A DNA stretch of 64,000 bases from Agromyces sp. ISL-38 (lineage in GTDB: Bacteria > Actinomycetota > Actinomycetes > Actinomycetales > Microbacteriaceae), in assembly GCF_018613935.1 (NCBI RefSeq), contig NZ_JAGGPF010000015.1, positions 49,995-113,994 on the forward strand, written 5' to 3'. Below are positions 19,635 to 27,888 of the stretch, piece after piece. The translations under genes and the position numbers were made by a program. Every line of letters starts with the position of its first letter. The stretch's first letter is position 1. The notes under the pieces are model-generated. The model did no database searches. It saw nothing but the letters and a program-made list of their open reading frames with translations, and was not told where the DNA came from.

Positions 19635-19937
19635 CCGGACTGATTGCTCTGGCCGCTCTGCCGCCGGCTGGCGCACGGATGCCTCGACTGCGGCATCCTC
19701 GGCTTCGTCATCCTCTCTCGTGACCGGCTGCTCACGGTGTCGCGCCCGGTAGAGGTCGCTCGAGATCGACTCGCGCGCGCGGCGCAGGAACAGCAGCGAG
19801 GTGCTGAGCCCGAAGACCGCCGCCACGACGGCGGCTATCCACGGGGTCACGCCGGCGAGGAGCAACAGCGCGAGCGGCGCGGCGAACAAGGTGATGCGGA
19901 GCAGGGTGTACCAGATCCAGACGGGCACGGATTTCAC
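19611..19937 (-). CDS. DUF4229 family membrane protein
   Basis: A 108-residue protein with two transmembrane segments near the N-terminus (WIWYTLLRITLFAAPLALLLLAG and PWIAAVVAAVFGLSTSLLFL), then a charged cytoplasmic tail beginning RRARESISSDLYRARHRE. This layout matches actinobacterial DUF4229 proteins, which commonly sit beside menA; function is unknown. GTG at 19937 is supported by TACACT (19944-19949) ending 6 nt upstream. An in-frame GTG at 19928 has an AGGGTG-like site and is the alternative. Convergent with menA and divergent from the next gene. Confidence 0.75.
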   Translation of the reverse strand: MKSVPVWIWYTLLRITLFAAPLALLLLAGVTPWIAAVVAAVFGLSTSLLFLRRARESISSDLYRARHREQPVTREDDEAEDAAVEASVRQPAAERPEQSVRSEREDES

Positions 19938-20009
19938 CCTGCAAGTGTAGGCGTGGCGGCTGTGGAGTCTCCCAGCCCTAGTGCAGCCCGACGCGCCTAG
20001 ACTGTGGTC

Positions 20010-20468
20010 ATGGCCCGGCTGCTCTTCGGACTCGGCGTCGCCGCCGTGATCTTCATGGTCTACGCCGTCGCCGACTGCGCGTTCTTCGATCGCACGCGCG
20101 TCCGCGGGCTGAGTCGGGGCTGGTGGATCGTCGTGATCCTGTTCGTGCCCGTCATCGGAGCGGCGCTGTGGTTCCTCATCGGGCGCGGTCGTGCCCGCAG
20201 GATCCCGGCCGGCCGCAGCCGCGAGGTCGCCCCCGACGACGACACCGACTTCCTGCGCCGCCTCCAGAACGATGCCGCGCAAGACGAGCGCATCCGTCGG
20301 CTCGAGCAGGAGCTCGCCGAGCTCGACGCCGACGAGCCCGGCGCAGCCGGAACGGGCGACACGGGCGGCCCCGAAGCGAGCGGCGACGCGCTCGGAACCG
20401 AGCGCCAGCGCCCCGATACCCCAGAGACGCCGGGTGAGTCCGGCCCATCCGGTCGCCCGAATGGCTGA
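20010..20468 (+). CDS. PLDc_N domain membrane protein
   Basis: A 152-residue protein with two transmembrane helices ([22 protein letters not shown] and [23 protein letters not shown]) in the pattern of the PLDc_N domain, the region that precedes phospholipase D-like synthases but also exists alone in actinobacteria. A cytoplasmic tail has a short coiled coil ([15 protein letters not shown]) and a disordered Gly/Pro/Glu end. TAGACT at 19998-20003 ends 6 nt before the ATG. It overlaps menD by 8 bp and is probably co-transcribed with it. Confidence 0.75.
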   Translation: MARLLFGLGVAAVIFMVYAVADCAFFDRTRVRGLSRGWWIVVILFVPVIGAALWFLIGRGRARRIPAGRSREVAPDDDTDFLRRLQNDAAQDERIRRLEQELAELDADEPGAAGTGDTGGPEASGDALGTERQRPDTPETPGESGPSGRPNG

Positions 20469-22365
20469 ACCGGCGCCCCAGCGCCGGAAGAGCCCAGCGA
20501 GCGATGCCACCATGGCGTTGTTCGCTTCGTTCGTGCGGGCCGGAGTCATCGACGTCGTGGTCGCCCCCGGCTCGCGGTCGCAAGCGCTCGCCCTCGCCGC
20601 GGCCGAGTTCGAACGCGTCGGCGCCATGCGGCTGCACGTGCGCATCGACGAGCGCGGCGCGGCCTTCCTCGCCCTCGGCCTCGCCGTCGAATCCGGTCGC
20701 CCGACCCTCGTCGTGACCACGTCGGGCACCGCGGTCGCGAACCTGCACCCTGCGGTGCTCGAAGCCCACCACTCTGGGGTGCCGCTCATCGTGCTCTCAG
20801 CCGATCGGCCGGCCGAGCTTCGCGGCATCCGCTCGAACCAGACCACCATGCAGCCGGGCATCTTCGCCGGTGCGGTGCGGCTGGAGCGCGATGTCGTCGC
20901 TCCCGAGGGGCTTCCGGGCGAGACGGATGCCGCGGCGCGCCTCGCCCGCGAGGCCGTCACTGCGGCACTCGGTCGCGACGACTCCGGGGCGTTCGTGCCG
21001 CATCCGGGGCCAGGTCCCGTGCACGTGAACCTCCAGCTTCGCGAGCCGCTGTCGGCCGCGATAACGCTCGACGAGCGGACGCTGCTCGGTGACGAGCCGG
21101 TGGTGGGGGCGGATGCCGCGGCAGTCGGCCGGACGTTATGGGTCGACGCCGACGCCGACGCCGACGCCGACGGCAGCCGTGACGCCGACGGCGACGACGA
21201 CAGCCGTGACGCCGACGGCGATCGCGGGCATGCTGTGCTCATCGAGCCGGGCCCGGCGACGGTCGTCGTCGCGGGGGCAGGCGCGGGTCCCGCCGCCGAG
21301 GAGTTCGCTCGACACGGCGGCTGGCCGCTCCTCGCCGAGGTCACGAGCGGCGCGCACTTCGGCCCCAACCTCGTCGTCGCCTATCGAGAGCTGCTCGCCG
21401 AGCCGGGCTTCGGCGACCTCGTCGAGCGGGTCGTCGTGTTCGGGCATCCGACGCTCTCCCGAGAGGTGCCCGCGCTCGTGCAGCGCGAGGGCGTCGAGAC
21501 GATCGCCGTCGCTCCCTCGGGCATCGAGTGGTTCAACCCGGGCCGCCGGGTGCGGCGGTTCGAGCGCGCGGTGCGCGCCGAGGAGCATCCGCCGTCCGCC
21601 GAGGAGCGCGCCTGGGTGGGACGTTGGGTCCACGCGAGCCGCACGCTCGTCGAGGCGGGCCTGCCACAGGCCGGGCCGTCGCAGAGCGGCATCGGCGAGC
21701 ACGGACACGTCGCCGACTTCGCCGCGCAACGCGACTACATGCGCGCCCAACTCGCCTCGGTGCGCGCGCCGATCACGCGCCGTGCGCTCGTCGACGCCGT
21801 GTGGGCGGCGACCTGGCCGCACGATCGGCTCGTGTTCGGGGCGTCTCGGCTGATCCGCGACGCCGACCGCGCCGTGCCCGGCCGCCGCATCACCGTGCAC
21901 GCGAACCGCGGTCTCGCGGGCATCGACGGCACCGTCGCCACCGCGCTCGGCATCGCGATCGCGAGCCAGGTCTCGCCGCCGGGCGCCGACACCGATGCCG
22001 ATGCCGATGGCGCGGCATCCGTCACCACTCACGCCGGCGTCACGCGCGCCCTCATCGGCGACCTCACGCTGCTGCACGACGTCGGTTCGCTGCTCCTCGG
22101 CGCCGGAGAGCGGATGCCGCGACTGCAGCTCATCGTCGGCAACGACGGCGGCGGCTCGATCTTCGACGCGCTCGAGGTGGCGGGCTCGGCGCCGCCCGAG
22201 GCGTTCGATCGGGTGCAGTTCACCCCGCAGCACGTGGACTTCGCCGCGCTCGCGGCGGCATACGGCTGGAAGTATGCGCGCGCGACGACGCGCGGCGAGC
22301 TCGACGAGGCGCTCACGGGCGGCATCGACGGCCCGCAGCTGCTCGAGGTGCCGCTGCCGCGCTGA
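20461..22365 (+). CDS. menD: SEPHCHC synthase (MenD)
   Basis: A 634-residue ThDP-dependent enzyme joining isochorismate and 2-oxoglutarate. The N-terminal PYR domain has [31 protein letters not shown] and [13 protein letters not shown]. The C-terminal PP domain has [17 protein letters not shown], the GDLTLLHD segment and NDGGGSIF. An Asp-rich low-complexity insert (about residues 229-254, DNA 21145-21222) sits between the PYR and central domains and has no counterpart in typical MenD. A smaller DTDADADG slip lies near residue 503. ATG at 20461 lies inside the upstream gene; a second ATG at 20512 begins closer to the conserved fold and may be the real start. Confidence 0.93.
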   Translation: MAEPAPQRRKSPASDATMALFASFVRAGVIDVVVAPGSRSQALALAAAEFERVGAMRLHVRIDERGAAFLALGLAVESGRPTLVVTTSGTAVANLHPAVLEAHHSGVPLIVLSADRPAELRGIRSNQTTMQPGIFAGAVRLERDVVAPEGLPGETDAAARLAREAVTAALGRDDSGAFVPHPGPGPVHVNLQLREPLSAAITLDERTLLGDEPVVGADAAAVGRTLWVDADADADADGSRDADGDDDSRDADGDRGHAVLIEPGPATVVVAGAGAGPAAEEFARHGGWPLLAEVTSGAHFGPNLVVAYRELLAEPGFGDLVERVVVFGHPTLSREVPALVQREGVETIAVAPSGIEWFNPGRRVRRFERAVRAEEHPPSAEERAWVGRWVHASRTLVEAGLPQAGPSQSGIGEHGHVADFAAQRDYMRAQLASVRAPITRRALVDAVWAATWPHDRLVFGASRLIRDADRAVPGRRITVHANRGLAGIDGTVATALGIAIASQVSPPGADTDADADGAASVTTHAGVTRALIGDLTLLHDVGSLLLGAGERMPRLQLIVGNDGGGSIFDALEVAGSAPPEAFDRVQFTPQHVDFAALAAAYGWKYARATTRGELDEALTGGIDGPQLLEVPLPR

Positions 22366-22441
22366 GCGGCGCGCACTCGCGCACGCCCCGCGCCGATTCC
22401 GTCCCGCGGCGCCTCCCCCCACCTTGCTCGACGCGCGCCGC

Positions 22442-22565
22442 GCCGGGTTCTGCCCGCGAGCCACGCCCGACTTGCACGACCCACGCTGCGTGCCGGGTTC
22501 TGCCCGCGAGCCAGTCCCGACTTGCTCGACCCACGCTGCGAGCCGGGTTCCGCCCTGCGAACCAA
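22442..22565. repeat. 50-bp tandem repeat, about 2.5 copies
   Basis: Units begin GCCGGGTTCTGCCCGCGAGC at 22442 and 22492, with a partial third at 22542. The first two differ at only a few bases. A further copy of the unit head (GCCGAGTTCCGCCCGCGAGC) occurs at about 22750, directly before the second palindromic element. Confidence 0.85.
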
Positions 22566-22568
22566 CCC

Positions 22569-22647
22569 GCGGATGAGGCAGAATCGGGCGACGCGCCGGC
22601 GCGGGGGCGGCGACACGCCGGGAGAGGCGCGTTTCTGCCTCATCCGC
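22569..22647. repeat. 79-bp palindromic repeat element, copy 1
   Basis: Perfect 15-nt terminal inverted repeats (GCGGATGAGGCAGAA at 22569-22583 and its complement at 22633-22647) enclose a G/C-rich centre. It is 78/79 identical to copy 2. It could form a strong hairpin after menD and act as a terminator; identity over the loop as well as the stem points to a duplicated or mobile palindromic unit. Confidence 0.85.
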
Positions 22648-22773
22648 TGTCCGATGTGTGGATCGCGCTGCTCGCCGCGCGCTGCACGATCGGCCGCGCG
22701 TCAGGTTGCACTGACTGGTCAGCCTGCACTCGTCCGACTGACGCCCGCGCCGAGTTCCGCCCGCGAGCCAAGC

Positions 22774-22852
22774 GCGGATGAGGCAGAATCGGGCGACGCG
22801 CCGGCGCGGGGGCGGCGACGCGCCGGGAGAGGCGCGTTTCTGCCTCATCCGC
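22774..22852. repeat. 79-bp palindromic repeat element, copy 2
   Basis: Same element as at 22569-22647, same orientation, with one A-to-G difference in the centre. It lies 126 bp after copy 1. Confidence 0.85.
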
Positions 22853-22856
22853 TCCA

Positions 22857-22932
22857 CGAGCGCGGGCACGGGAGACGAGCGCGGGCACGGGAGACGAGCG
22901 CGGGCACGGGAGACGAGCGCGGGCACGGGCAC
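22857..22932. repeat. 19-bp tandem repeat x4
   Basis: Four head-to-tail units of CGAGCGCGGGCACGGGAGA start at 22857, 22876, 22895 and 22914, the last diverging at its end. The array ends about 75 bp before the ppk2 start and may alter spacing in its promoter region. Confidence 0.85.
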
Positions 22933-23008
22933 GCGCGCCCTTGTTCGCGGTGCCGCCGGTGGCAGGATTGACCTGTGCGACGGGGCGCGTCGCCGAGGGG
23001 AGCGTGGC

Positions 23009-23866
23009 ATGAGCCGGGAGTCGTACTGGACCGCGGATCCGAGCGAACTGCTGCGCGTGGGCGAGGGGTTCCGGCTCGCCGACGTCGACCCGCGCTCGCA
23101 TCCCGGATTCGACGGCGACAAGTCCGACGGTGTCACGGCCCTGGCCGAGGGCGCGCGCATCCTCGCCGAACTGCAGGAGCAGCTCTTCGCCAACAGCCGC
23201 ATGGGCGGCGACGGGCGACGCATCCTCATCGTGCTGCAGGCCCTCGACACCGCGGGCAAGGGCGGCATCGTCAAACACGTCATGGGGTCGGTCGACCCGC
23301 AGGGCGTGCACCTCGCCGCGTTCAAGAAGCCAACGCCCGAGGAGTTGGAGCAGGATTTCCTCTGGCGCATCCGCAAGGAGGTACCCGGCCCGGGCATGAT
23401 CGGCGTCTTCGATCGCTCGCACTATGAAGACGTGCTCATCGGCAAGGTGCGCGAGCTCGCGCCGCCTGAGGAGATCGAGCGTCGCTATGGCGCGATCAAC
23501 TCGTTCGAGGCCGAGCTCGCGGCATCCGGCATCTCCATCATGAAGATCATGCTGCACATCTCGCCCGAAGAGCAGAAGGCGCGGCTGCAAGCGCGCCTCG
23601 ACCGGCCGAAGAAGCATTGGAAGTTCAACCCTGCCGACATTGACGAGCGACTGCTCGGGCCGGCCTACATGGAGGCGTTCCAGACCGCGTTCGACCGAAC
23701 GGCGACCACGACCGCGCCGTGGTACGTGATTCCGGCCGACCGCAAGTGGTACGCGCGGCTCGCCGTGCAGCAGCTGCTGGTCGAGGCGCTCGAGGCGATG
23801 CAGCTCGAGTGGCCGGTCGCCGACTACGACGTGGCCGAGCAGAAGGCGCGCCTCGCGGCGAGCTGA
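23009..23866 (+). CDS. ppk2: polyphosphate kinase 2 family protein
   Basis: A 285-residue single-domain PPK2 that transfers phosphate between polyphosphate and nucleotides. Walker A is ALDTAGKGG (residues 78-86, K84), Walker B-like is FDRSHYEDV, and the lid region contains arginines in KARLQARLDRPKKHWKF. Single-domain class I, II and III enzymes differ in nucleoside mono- or diphosphate preference, which I cannot assign by eye. ATG at 23009 has a good AGGGGAG site 6 nt upstream. It stands alone between the repeat spacer and the convergent GH42 operon. Confidence 0.9.
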   Translation: MSRESYWTADPSELLRVGEGFRLADVDPRSHPGFDGDKSDGVTALAEGARILAELQEQLFANSRMGGDGRRILIVLQALDTAGKGGIVKHVMGSVDPQGVHLAAFKKPTPEELEQDFLWRIRKEVPGPGMIGVFDRSHYEDVLIGKVRELAPPEEIERRYGAINSFEAELAASGISIMKIMLHISPEEQKARLQARLDRPKKHWKFNPADIDERLLGPAYMEAFQTAFDRTATTTAPWYVIPADRKWYARLAVQQLLVEALEAMQLEWPVADYDVAEQKARLAAS

Positions 23867-23893
23867 CGCGAGTGGCATGAGCTCGCCGCGCGG

Positions 23894-25906
23894 TCAAGCC
23901 TCGATGATCGCGACGCCCTGCGAGGGAAGCTCGAGCCCGCGGGCGGGTTCGCCGCTCAGGATGTCGCTGCCGTCGAACTGCAGCTGTGTGCTGTCGGGGC
24001 CGTGGTTGATCGCGAACAGCAAGGCCCCGCGGCGCACGAGCTCGACGTGCTCGCCAAGGCTGCCGTCGCCAGGCATCTCGACGCCCGCTTCGCTGAGGAT
24101 CGACTCGCAGAGCCGCCGCAGCGCACCATGCTCCGGCAGCGTTGCAACGTACCAGGCGGTGCCGGCATCGGCCGCGCGACGCGTCACCGCCGGCCACCCG
24201 TCGAGTGCGCCGCCGGTGAAGAGCGCGAGCGTCTCGGCGTCTTCAACCCGCACGACCTCGCTCCACACGCGTGCCTCGGCGCTGCCGCCGAACACGTCAC
24301 CCGAGAGCTGCACGGGCGGGGCGATGCCACTGCCCCTGGCGGCGAGGTCGGGAGCTGCCGGCGGGGCGAACTCCTCGATCCACACGCCGAGCGTCCGGCG
24401 AAGTCGCTCGCCGAGATAGCCGCCCAATCGGATGTGCAAGTGCTCGTCGGTGATGCCCGAGGCGAACCCGACCACGAGCGCGCCTCCCGATTCGGCGAAC
24501 GACGCGAGGTTGTCGAGCTGCCCGTCGGTCGCGACGAAGTGCGCCGGTGCCACCACCACGCGGTATCCCGAAAGGTCGCCGTCGGCGCGCACGAAGTCCA
24601 CCGCGAGCCCCAGCGACGTCAGGGCGTGGTGCCACGCGAACAGCGTCTGCACGTAGGAGACATCCGTCGGCGAAGCGGGTTGCTCGAGGGCCCACCAGCT
24701 GTCCCAGTCGAGCGTGATGGCGACCGACGACGGCACACGACTGCCTTCGATCGCCGCCTCGCCGACTCGATCGGAGAGAGCCTTGAGCTCCTGGCCGAGC
24801 TGCTCGACCTCCCGCCACACGCGAGTGTCGGTGCCGCTGTGCGGCACGAGTCCGGAATGGAACTTCTCCGACCCCGCGGCCGACTGCCGCCACTGGAAGA
24901 AGAGGATCCCGTCGGCGCCGCGAGCCACGCACTGGTACGACCACGCCCGCATCTGACCTGGGCTCTTCGCGGCGTTCTGCTGGCGCCAATTCACCGCGCT
25001 CGTCGCTTGCTCCATCAGCATCCAGGGGGCTCCGCCGCCGAGCGAGCGCATGAGGTCTCGCACCATCGCGGCGTACGCCGGCGAGATCGGGTCGGCGGGG
25101 TCGGGGTAGGTGTCATCGGTCACGATGTCGACTTCCTTCGCCCACGCCCAGTAGTCCACCGGTTTGAAGAAGCCCATGAAGTTGGTGGTCACCGGCACCG
25201 AGGAGCGCTCGCGGATGACCGCGACCTCTGCCCGGTAGCACGCGAGGAGCTCGCTGCTCGAGAAGCGGTCGAAGTCGAGCAGCTGGGTCGGATTGCGGAA
25301 CGTGGGCGCCGCTCGCGGCGGCGTGATCTCGTCGAACGAGTCGTACCGCTGCGACCAGAACGCAGTTCCCCAGGCCCGGTTGAGCTCGTCGACGTCGCCG
25401 TACTTCGCCCGGAGCCAGTCGCGGAACGCGGCCGCCGACACGTCGCAATAGCAGTGGCTGACGTGGCATCCGTACTCGTTGTTCACATGCCAGAGCTCGA
25501 GCGCCGGATGGTCGGCGTAGCGCTCGACGATGCGGCGCACGAGCTCGCGCGCCTTCTCGCGGTAGACGGGCGAGCTCGGGCAGTACTGCTGCCGGCTGCC
25601 GACTGAGAGCCGCACGCCCTCCGCGGTCACGGGCAGGGTCTCGGGATGCCTCATGGCGAGCCAGGGCGGAGGAGACGCGGTGGCCGTGGCGAGGTCGACC
25701 CGCACCCCGTTGGCGTGGAGGAGGTCGAGCACCTCGTCGAGCCACCCGAAGTGGTACTCGCCCTCGCGGGGCTCGAGGTGCGCCCACGAGAACACGCCGA
25801 CCGTGGCGAGCGTGATGCCGCCGCGGTTCATGAGGCGCACGTCGTCGTGCCACACCTCCTTCGGCCACTGCTCGGGGTTGTAGTCGCCGCCGTACCAGAT
25901 GGTCAT
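23894..25906 (-). CDS. GH42 beta-galactosidase (LacZ-type A4 family)
   Basis: A 670-residue intracellular beta-galactosidase. It has the A4 TIM barrel opening WYGGDYNPEQWP, acid/base E144 in HVNNEYG and nucleophile E299 in LMEQATS. A Cys cluster (CHVSHCYC) next to E144 matches the zinc site of GH42 enzymes. Trimerisation and small beta domains follow. There is no signal peptide, so it acts on oligosaccharides imported by the ABC system. ATG at 25906 overlaps the stop of the upstream permease (ATGA). It is the last gene of the unit. A second GH42 of different sequence occurs in the same operon. Confidence 0.93.
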   Translation of the reverse strand: MTIWYGGDYNPEQWPKEVWHDDVRLMNRGGITLATVGVFSWAHLEPREGEYHFGWLDEVLDLLHANGVRVDLATATASPPPWLAMRHPETLPVTAEGVRLSVGSRQQYCPSSPVYREKARELVRRIVERYADHPALELWHVNNEYGCHVSHCYCDVSAAAFRDWLRAKYGDVDELNRAWGTAFWSQRYDSFDEITPPRAAPTFRNPTQLLDFDRFSSSELLACYRAEVAVIRERSSVPVTTNFMGFFKPVDYWAWAKEVDIVTDDTYPDPADPISPAYAAMVRDLMRSLGGGAPWMLMEQATSAVNWRQQNAAKSPGQMRAWSYQCVARGADGILFFQWRQSAAGSEKFHSGLVPHSGTDTRVWREVEQLGQELKALSDRVGEAAIEGSRVPSSVAITLDWDSWWALEQPASPTDVSYVQTLFAWHHALTSLGLAVDFVRADGDLSGYRVVVAPAHFVATDGQLDNLASFAESGGALVVGFASGITDEHLHIRLGGYLGERLRRTLGVWIEEFAPPAAPDLAARGSGIAPPVQLSGDVFGGSAEARVWSEVVRVEDAETLALFTGGALDGWPAVTRRAADAGTAWYVATLPEHGALRRLCESILSEAGVEMPGDGSLGEHVELVRRGALLFAINHGPDSTQLQFDGSDILSGEPARGLELPSQGVAIIEA

Positions 25907-26829
25907 CCCTTCACGCTTCCCGTGGCGAGGCCCGACTGCCAGTACCGCTGCAGGAACAGGAAGGCGATGATCAGCGGGAGCACGGCAACGAACGACCCCG
26001 TGGTGACGGTGGAGAACAGCGCCTGCGAACCGCCGCCGGCCGAGGCCGCCGCCTGGATCTGCGCGAGACCCACCGTGATCGGGTAGAGCTCCGAGGTGTT
26101 CAGCATGATCAGCGGCAGGAAGTAGTTGTTCCACGTCGCCACGAGCGAGAACAGGAACACCGTGACGAGTCCGGGTCCGAGCAGGCGCAGGCCCACCTGC
26201 CAGAAGATGCGGAACTCGCCGGCGCCGTCGACGCGGGCCGCCTCGATGAGGTCGTTGGGGATCGCGTCGGCCGCGTACACCCGCATGAGGTAGACACCGA
26301 ACGGTGTCACAAGCGAGGGGATGATGATCGCCCACGGCGTATCGGTGAGACCGGCCTGGGAGAACAGCAGGTAGGTCGGCAGGGCGAGTGCCGTGAGCGG
26401 GATCATGATCGCGCCGAGTGTCACACTGAAGAGCGCCTTGCTCCCCGGGAAGTCGTACTTCGCGAATGCGTAGCCCGCCATCGTGGCCAGGAGCGTGGCG
26501 CCGGCCGCGGAGGCGACCGAATACAGGACCGTGTTGAGCAGCCATCGCGCGAAGATGCCGTCGCGGATGGTGAACAGGGTCTGCAGGTTCTCCAGGAGCG
26601 AGAAGTCACCGCCGAACCACAGCCCGAAGGTGGAGAAGAGCGCGGCGTTGTCCTTCGTCGCCGAAACGAGGAGCCACCACAACGGCAGCACGAAGTACAG
26701 CACGAGGAGCCACAGCAGCACGGTGAGCAGCAGGCTCCGCCGTCGCTCGGGCACGTAGCCGCGCTTGGCGCGGCGCGAGCCGGTCGCTGCTCCGACGGTC
26801 ACGGCCGCCCGGGTGTCGATGGAAGTCAT
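25903..26829 (-). CDS. carbohydrate ABC transporter permease (MalG-type)
   Basis: A 308-residue inner-membrane permease with six transmembrane segments and the EAA loop EAARVDGAGEFRIFWQVGL, where a shared ATPase docks. It pairs with the MalF-type permease encoded just upstream (ATGA overlap). No ATPase gene is present, so the importer probably uses a global MsiK-like ATPase, as in many actinobacterial sugar transporters. Context with two beta-galactosidases implies beta-galactosides as cargo. Confidence 0.92.
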   Translation of the reverse strand: MTSIDTRAAVTVGAATGSRRAKRGYVPERRRSLLLTVLLWLLVLYFVLPLWWLLVSATKDNAALFSTFGLWFGGDFSLLENLQTLFTIRDGIFARWLLNTVLYSVASAAGATLLATMAGYAFAKYDFPGSKALFSVTLGAIMIPLTALALPTYLLFSQAGLTDTPWAIIIPSLVTPFGVYLMRVYAADAIPNDLIEAARVDGAGEFRIFWQVGLRLLGPGLVTVFLFSLVATWNNYFLPLIMLNTSELYPITVGLAQIQAAASAGGGSQALFSTVTTGSFVAVLPLIIAFLFLQRYWQSGLATGSVKG

Positions 26830-27785
26830 GCCGTCCCCCGTTCACGACGTTCGCGCTGTTGCGTACTGAGCTGCACGATGTACGACACGATCGCGATGAA
26901 GACCCCCAGGAGGAAGGCGATCGCGGCCGCGTAGTTCAGTTCCTGGTTGATGAACGCGAGGTTGTAGGCGTAGTAGTTGGGCGTGAACGAGTTCGTGATC
27001 GCGTCGGGCGCGATCACGTTCAGCAGGCTGGGCTCTGCGAAGAGCTGGAACGTGCCGATGATCGAGAAGATCACCGTCAGCAGGATCGCCGGCCGGATGG
27101 CGGGGATCTTGACGCTCCACGCGATCCGGAACTGGCCGGCCCCATCGATCTCCGCCGCCTCGTAGAGCTCACCCGGAATGGACCGCAGGGCCGCGTACAT
27201 GATGATCATGTTGTAGCCGACGAACTCCCACGTGACGATGTTCATCATCGAGCCGAGGATGTTCGCAGGCGAGAGGAAATCGGGCGTGCCGAAGCCGACC
27301 GCGCGCGCGATCTGGGCGATGGGGCCGAAGTCGGATCCGTACAGGTAGCCCCACATGAGCGTGGCGACGACGGCCGGGACGGCGTAAGGCATGAAGACGA
27401 GGAGCCGGACGCCTTTCGACCCCCGGGCGCGACGGCTGTCGAGCGCCAGGGCCAGGAACAGCGCCAGGCCGAGCATGATCGGCACCTGGATGATGAAGAA
27501 CAGGCCCATCCGACCGAGGCTCGCGAGGAAGGCCGAGTCCTGGAGCGCTCGGACGTAGTTGGTGAGACCTGCGAAGACATCGCCTCCGATGAGCTTGCTC
27601 TCGAAGAGGCTGAGGTACCCCGAATAGACGAGGGGCACGATGAGCATCGCGATGAAGACGACGAAGAACGGCAGGATGAACAGGTAGGCGGCGAGGTTCT
27701 GCTTGCGCCGCGACGTGCTCGTGCGGTGCGTCGGCGGTGGTGTTGCTGAGAGGCGCTCGGCGGTGAGCGCCGGGGAGTGCGACAC
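26826..27785 (-). CDS. carbohydrate ABC transporter permease (MalF-type)
   Basis: A 319-residue permease with a charged N-terminal tail and six transmembrane segments; the EAA loop is EAAEIDGAGQFRIAWSVKI. The GTG start at 27785 is preferred because AAGGAG lies 5 nt upstream; earlier in-frame sequence lacks membrane-protein character. It forms the import pore with the MalG-type partner. It follows the binding-protein gene after 103 bp that contain a strong stem-loop. Confidence 0.92.
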   Translation of the reverse strand: MSHSPALTAERLSATPPPTHRTSTSRRKQNLAAYLFILPFFVVFIAMLIVPLVYSGYLSLFESKLIGGDVFAGLTNYVRALQDSAFLASLGRMGLFFIIQVPIMLGLALFLALALDSRRARGSKGVRLLVFMPYAVPAVVATLMWGYLYGSDFGPIAQIARAVGFGTPDFLSPANILGSMMNIVTWEFVGYNMIIMYAALRSIPGELYEAAEIDGAGQFRIAWSVKIPAIRPAILLTVIFSIIGTFQLFAEPSLLNVIAPDAITNSFTPNYYAYNLAFINQELNYAAAIAFLLGVFIAIVSYIVQLSTQQRERRERGTA

Positions 27786-27850
27786 GGCGACTCCTTCTGT
27801 TGGTGGATGGTGGGCTCGGCGCTGAGGGCCGGCCCCTGGGCCGACGCGGA

Positions 27851-27878
27851 GCGCCCGCCGATGGAGTCCGGCGGGCGC
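27851..27878. promoter_or_regulatory. intercistronic stem-loop after binding-protein gene
   Basis: A perfect 10-bp stem (GCGCCCGCCG at 27851-27860 with 27869-27878) and 8-nt loop begin 10 nt after the solute-binding protein stop. Such hairpins protect the 3' end of the upstream message or cause partial termination, raising binding protein relative to permease. Confidence 0.6.
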
Positions 27879-27888
27879 CCCACGGGAC

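Larger units (their letters stand above)
22366..23008. other. repeat-rich non-coding spacer
   Basis: This 643-bp interval holds no believable gene; its open frames are by-products of G/C-rich repeats. It contains 2.5 tandem copies of a 50-bp unit, two copies of a 79-bp palindromic element, and four tandem 19-bp units. The arrangement suggests successive local duplications. Confidence 0.7.

Noticed and set aside
22442..22932. CRISPR array
   Set aside because: Units are directly adjacent without spacers of unique sequence, and no cas gene is nearby.
21136..23397. 753-codon frame on the minus strand across menD, the repeats and ppk2
   Set aside because: It crosses two genes with clear conserved motifs on the other strand and contains translated repeat sequence; there is no domain and no start signal.
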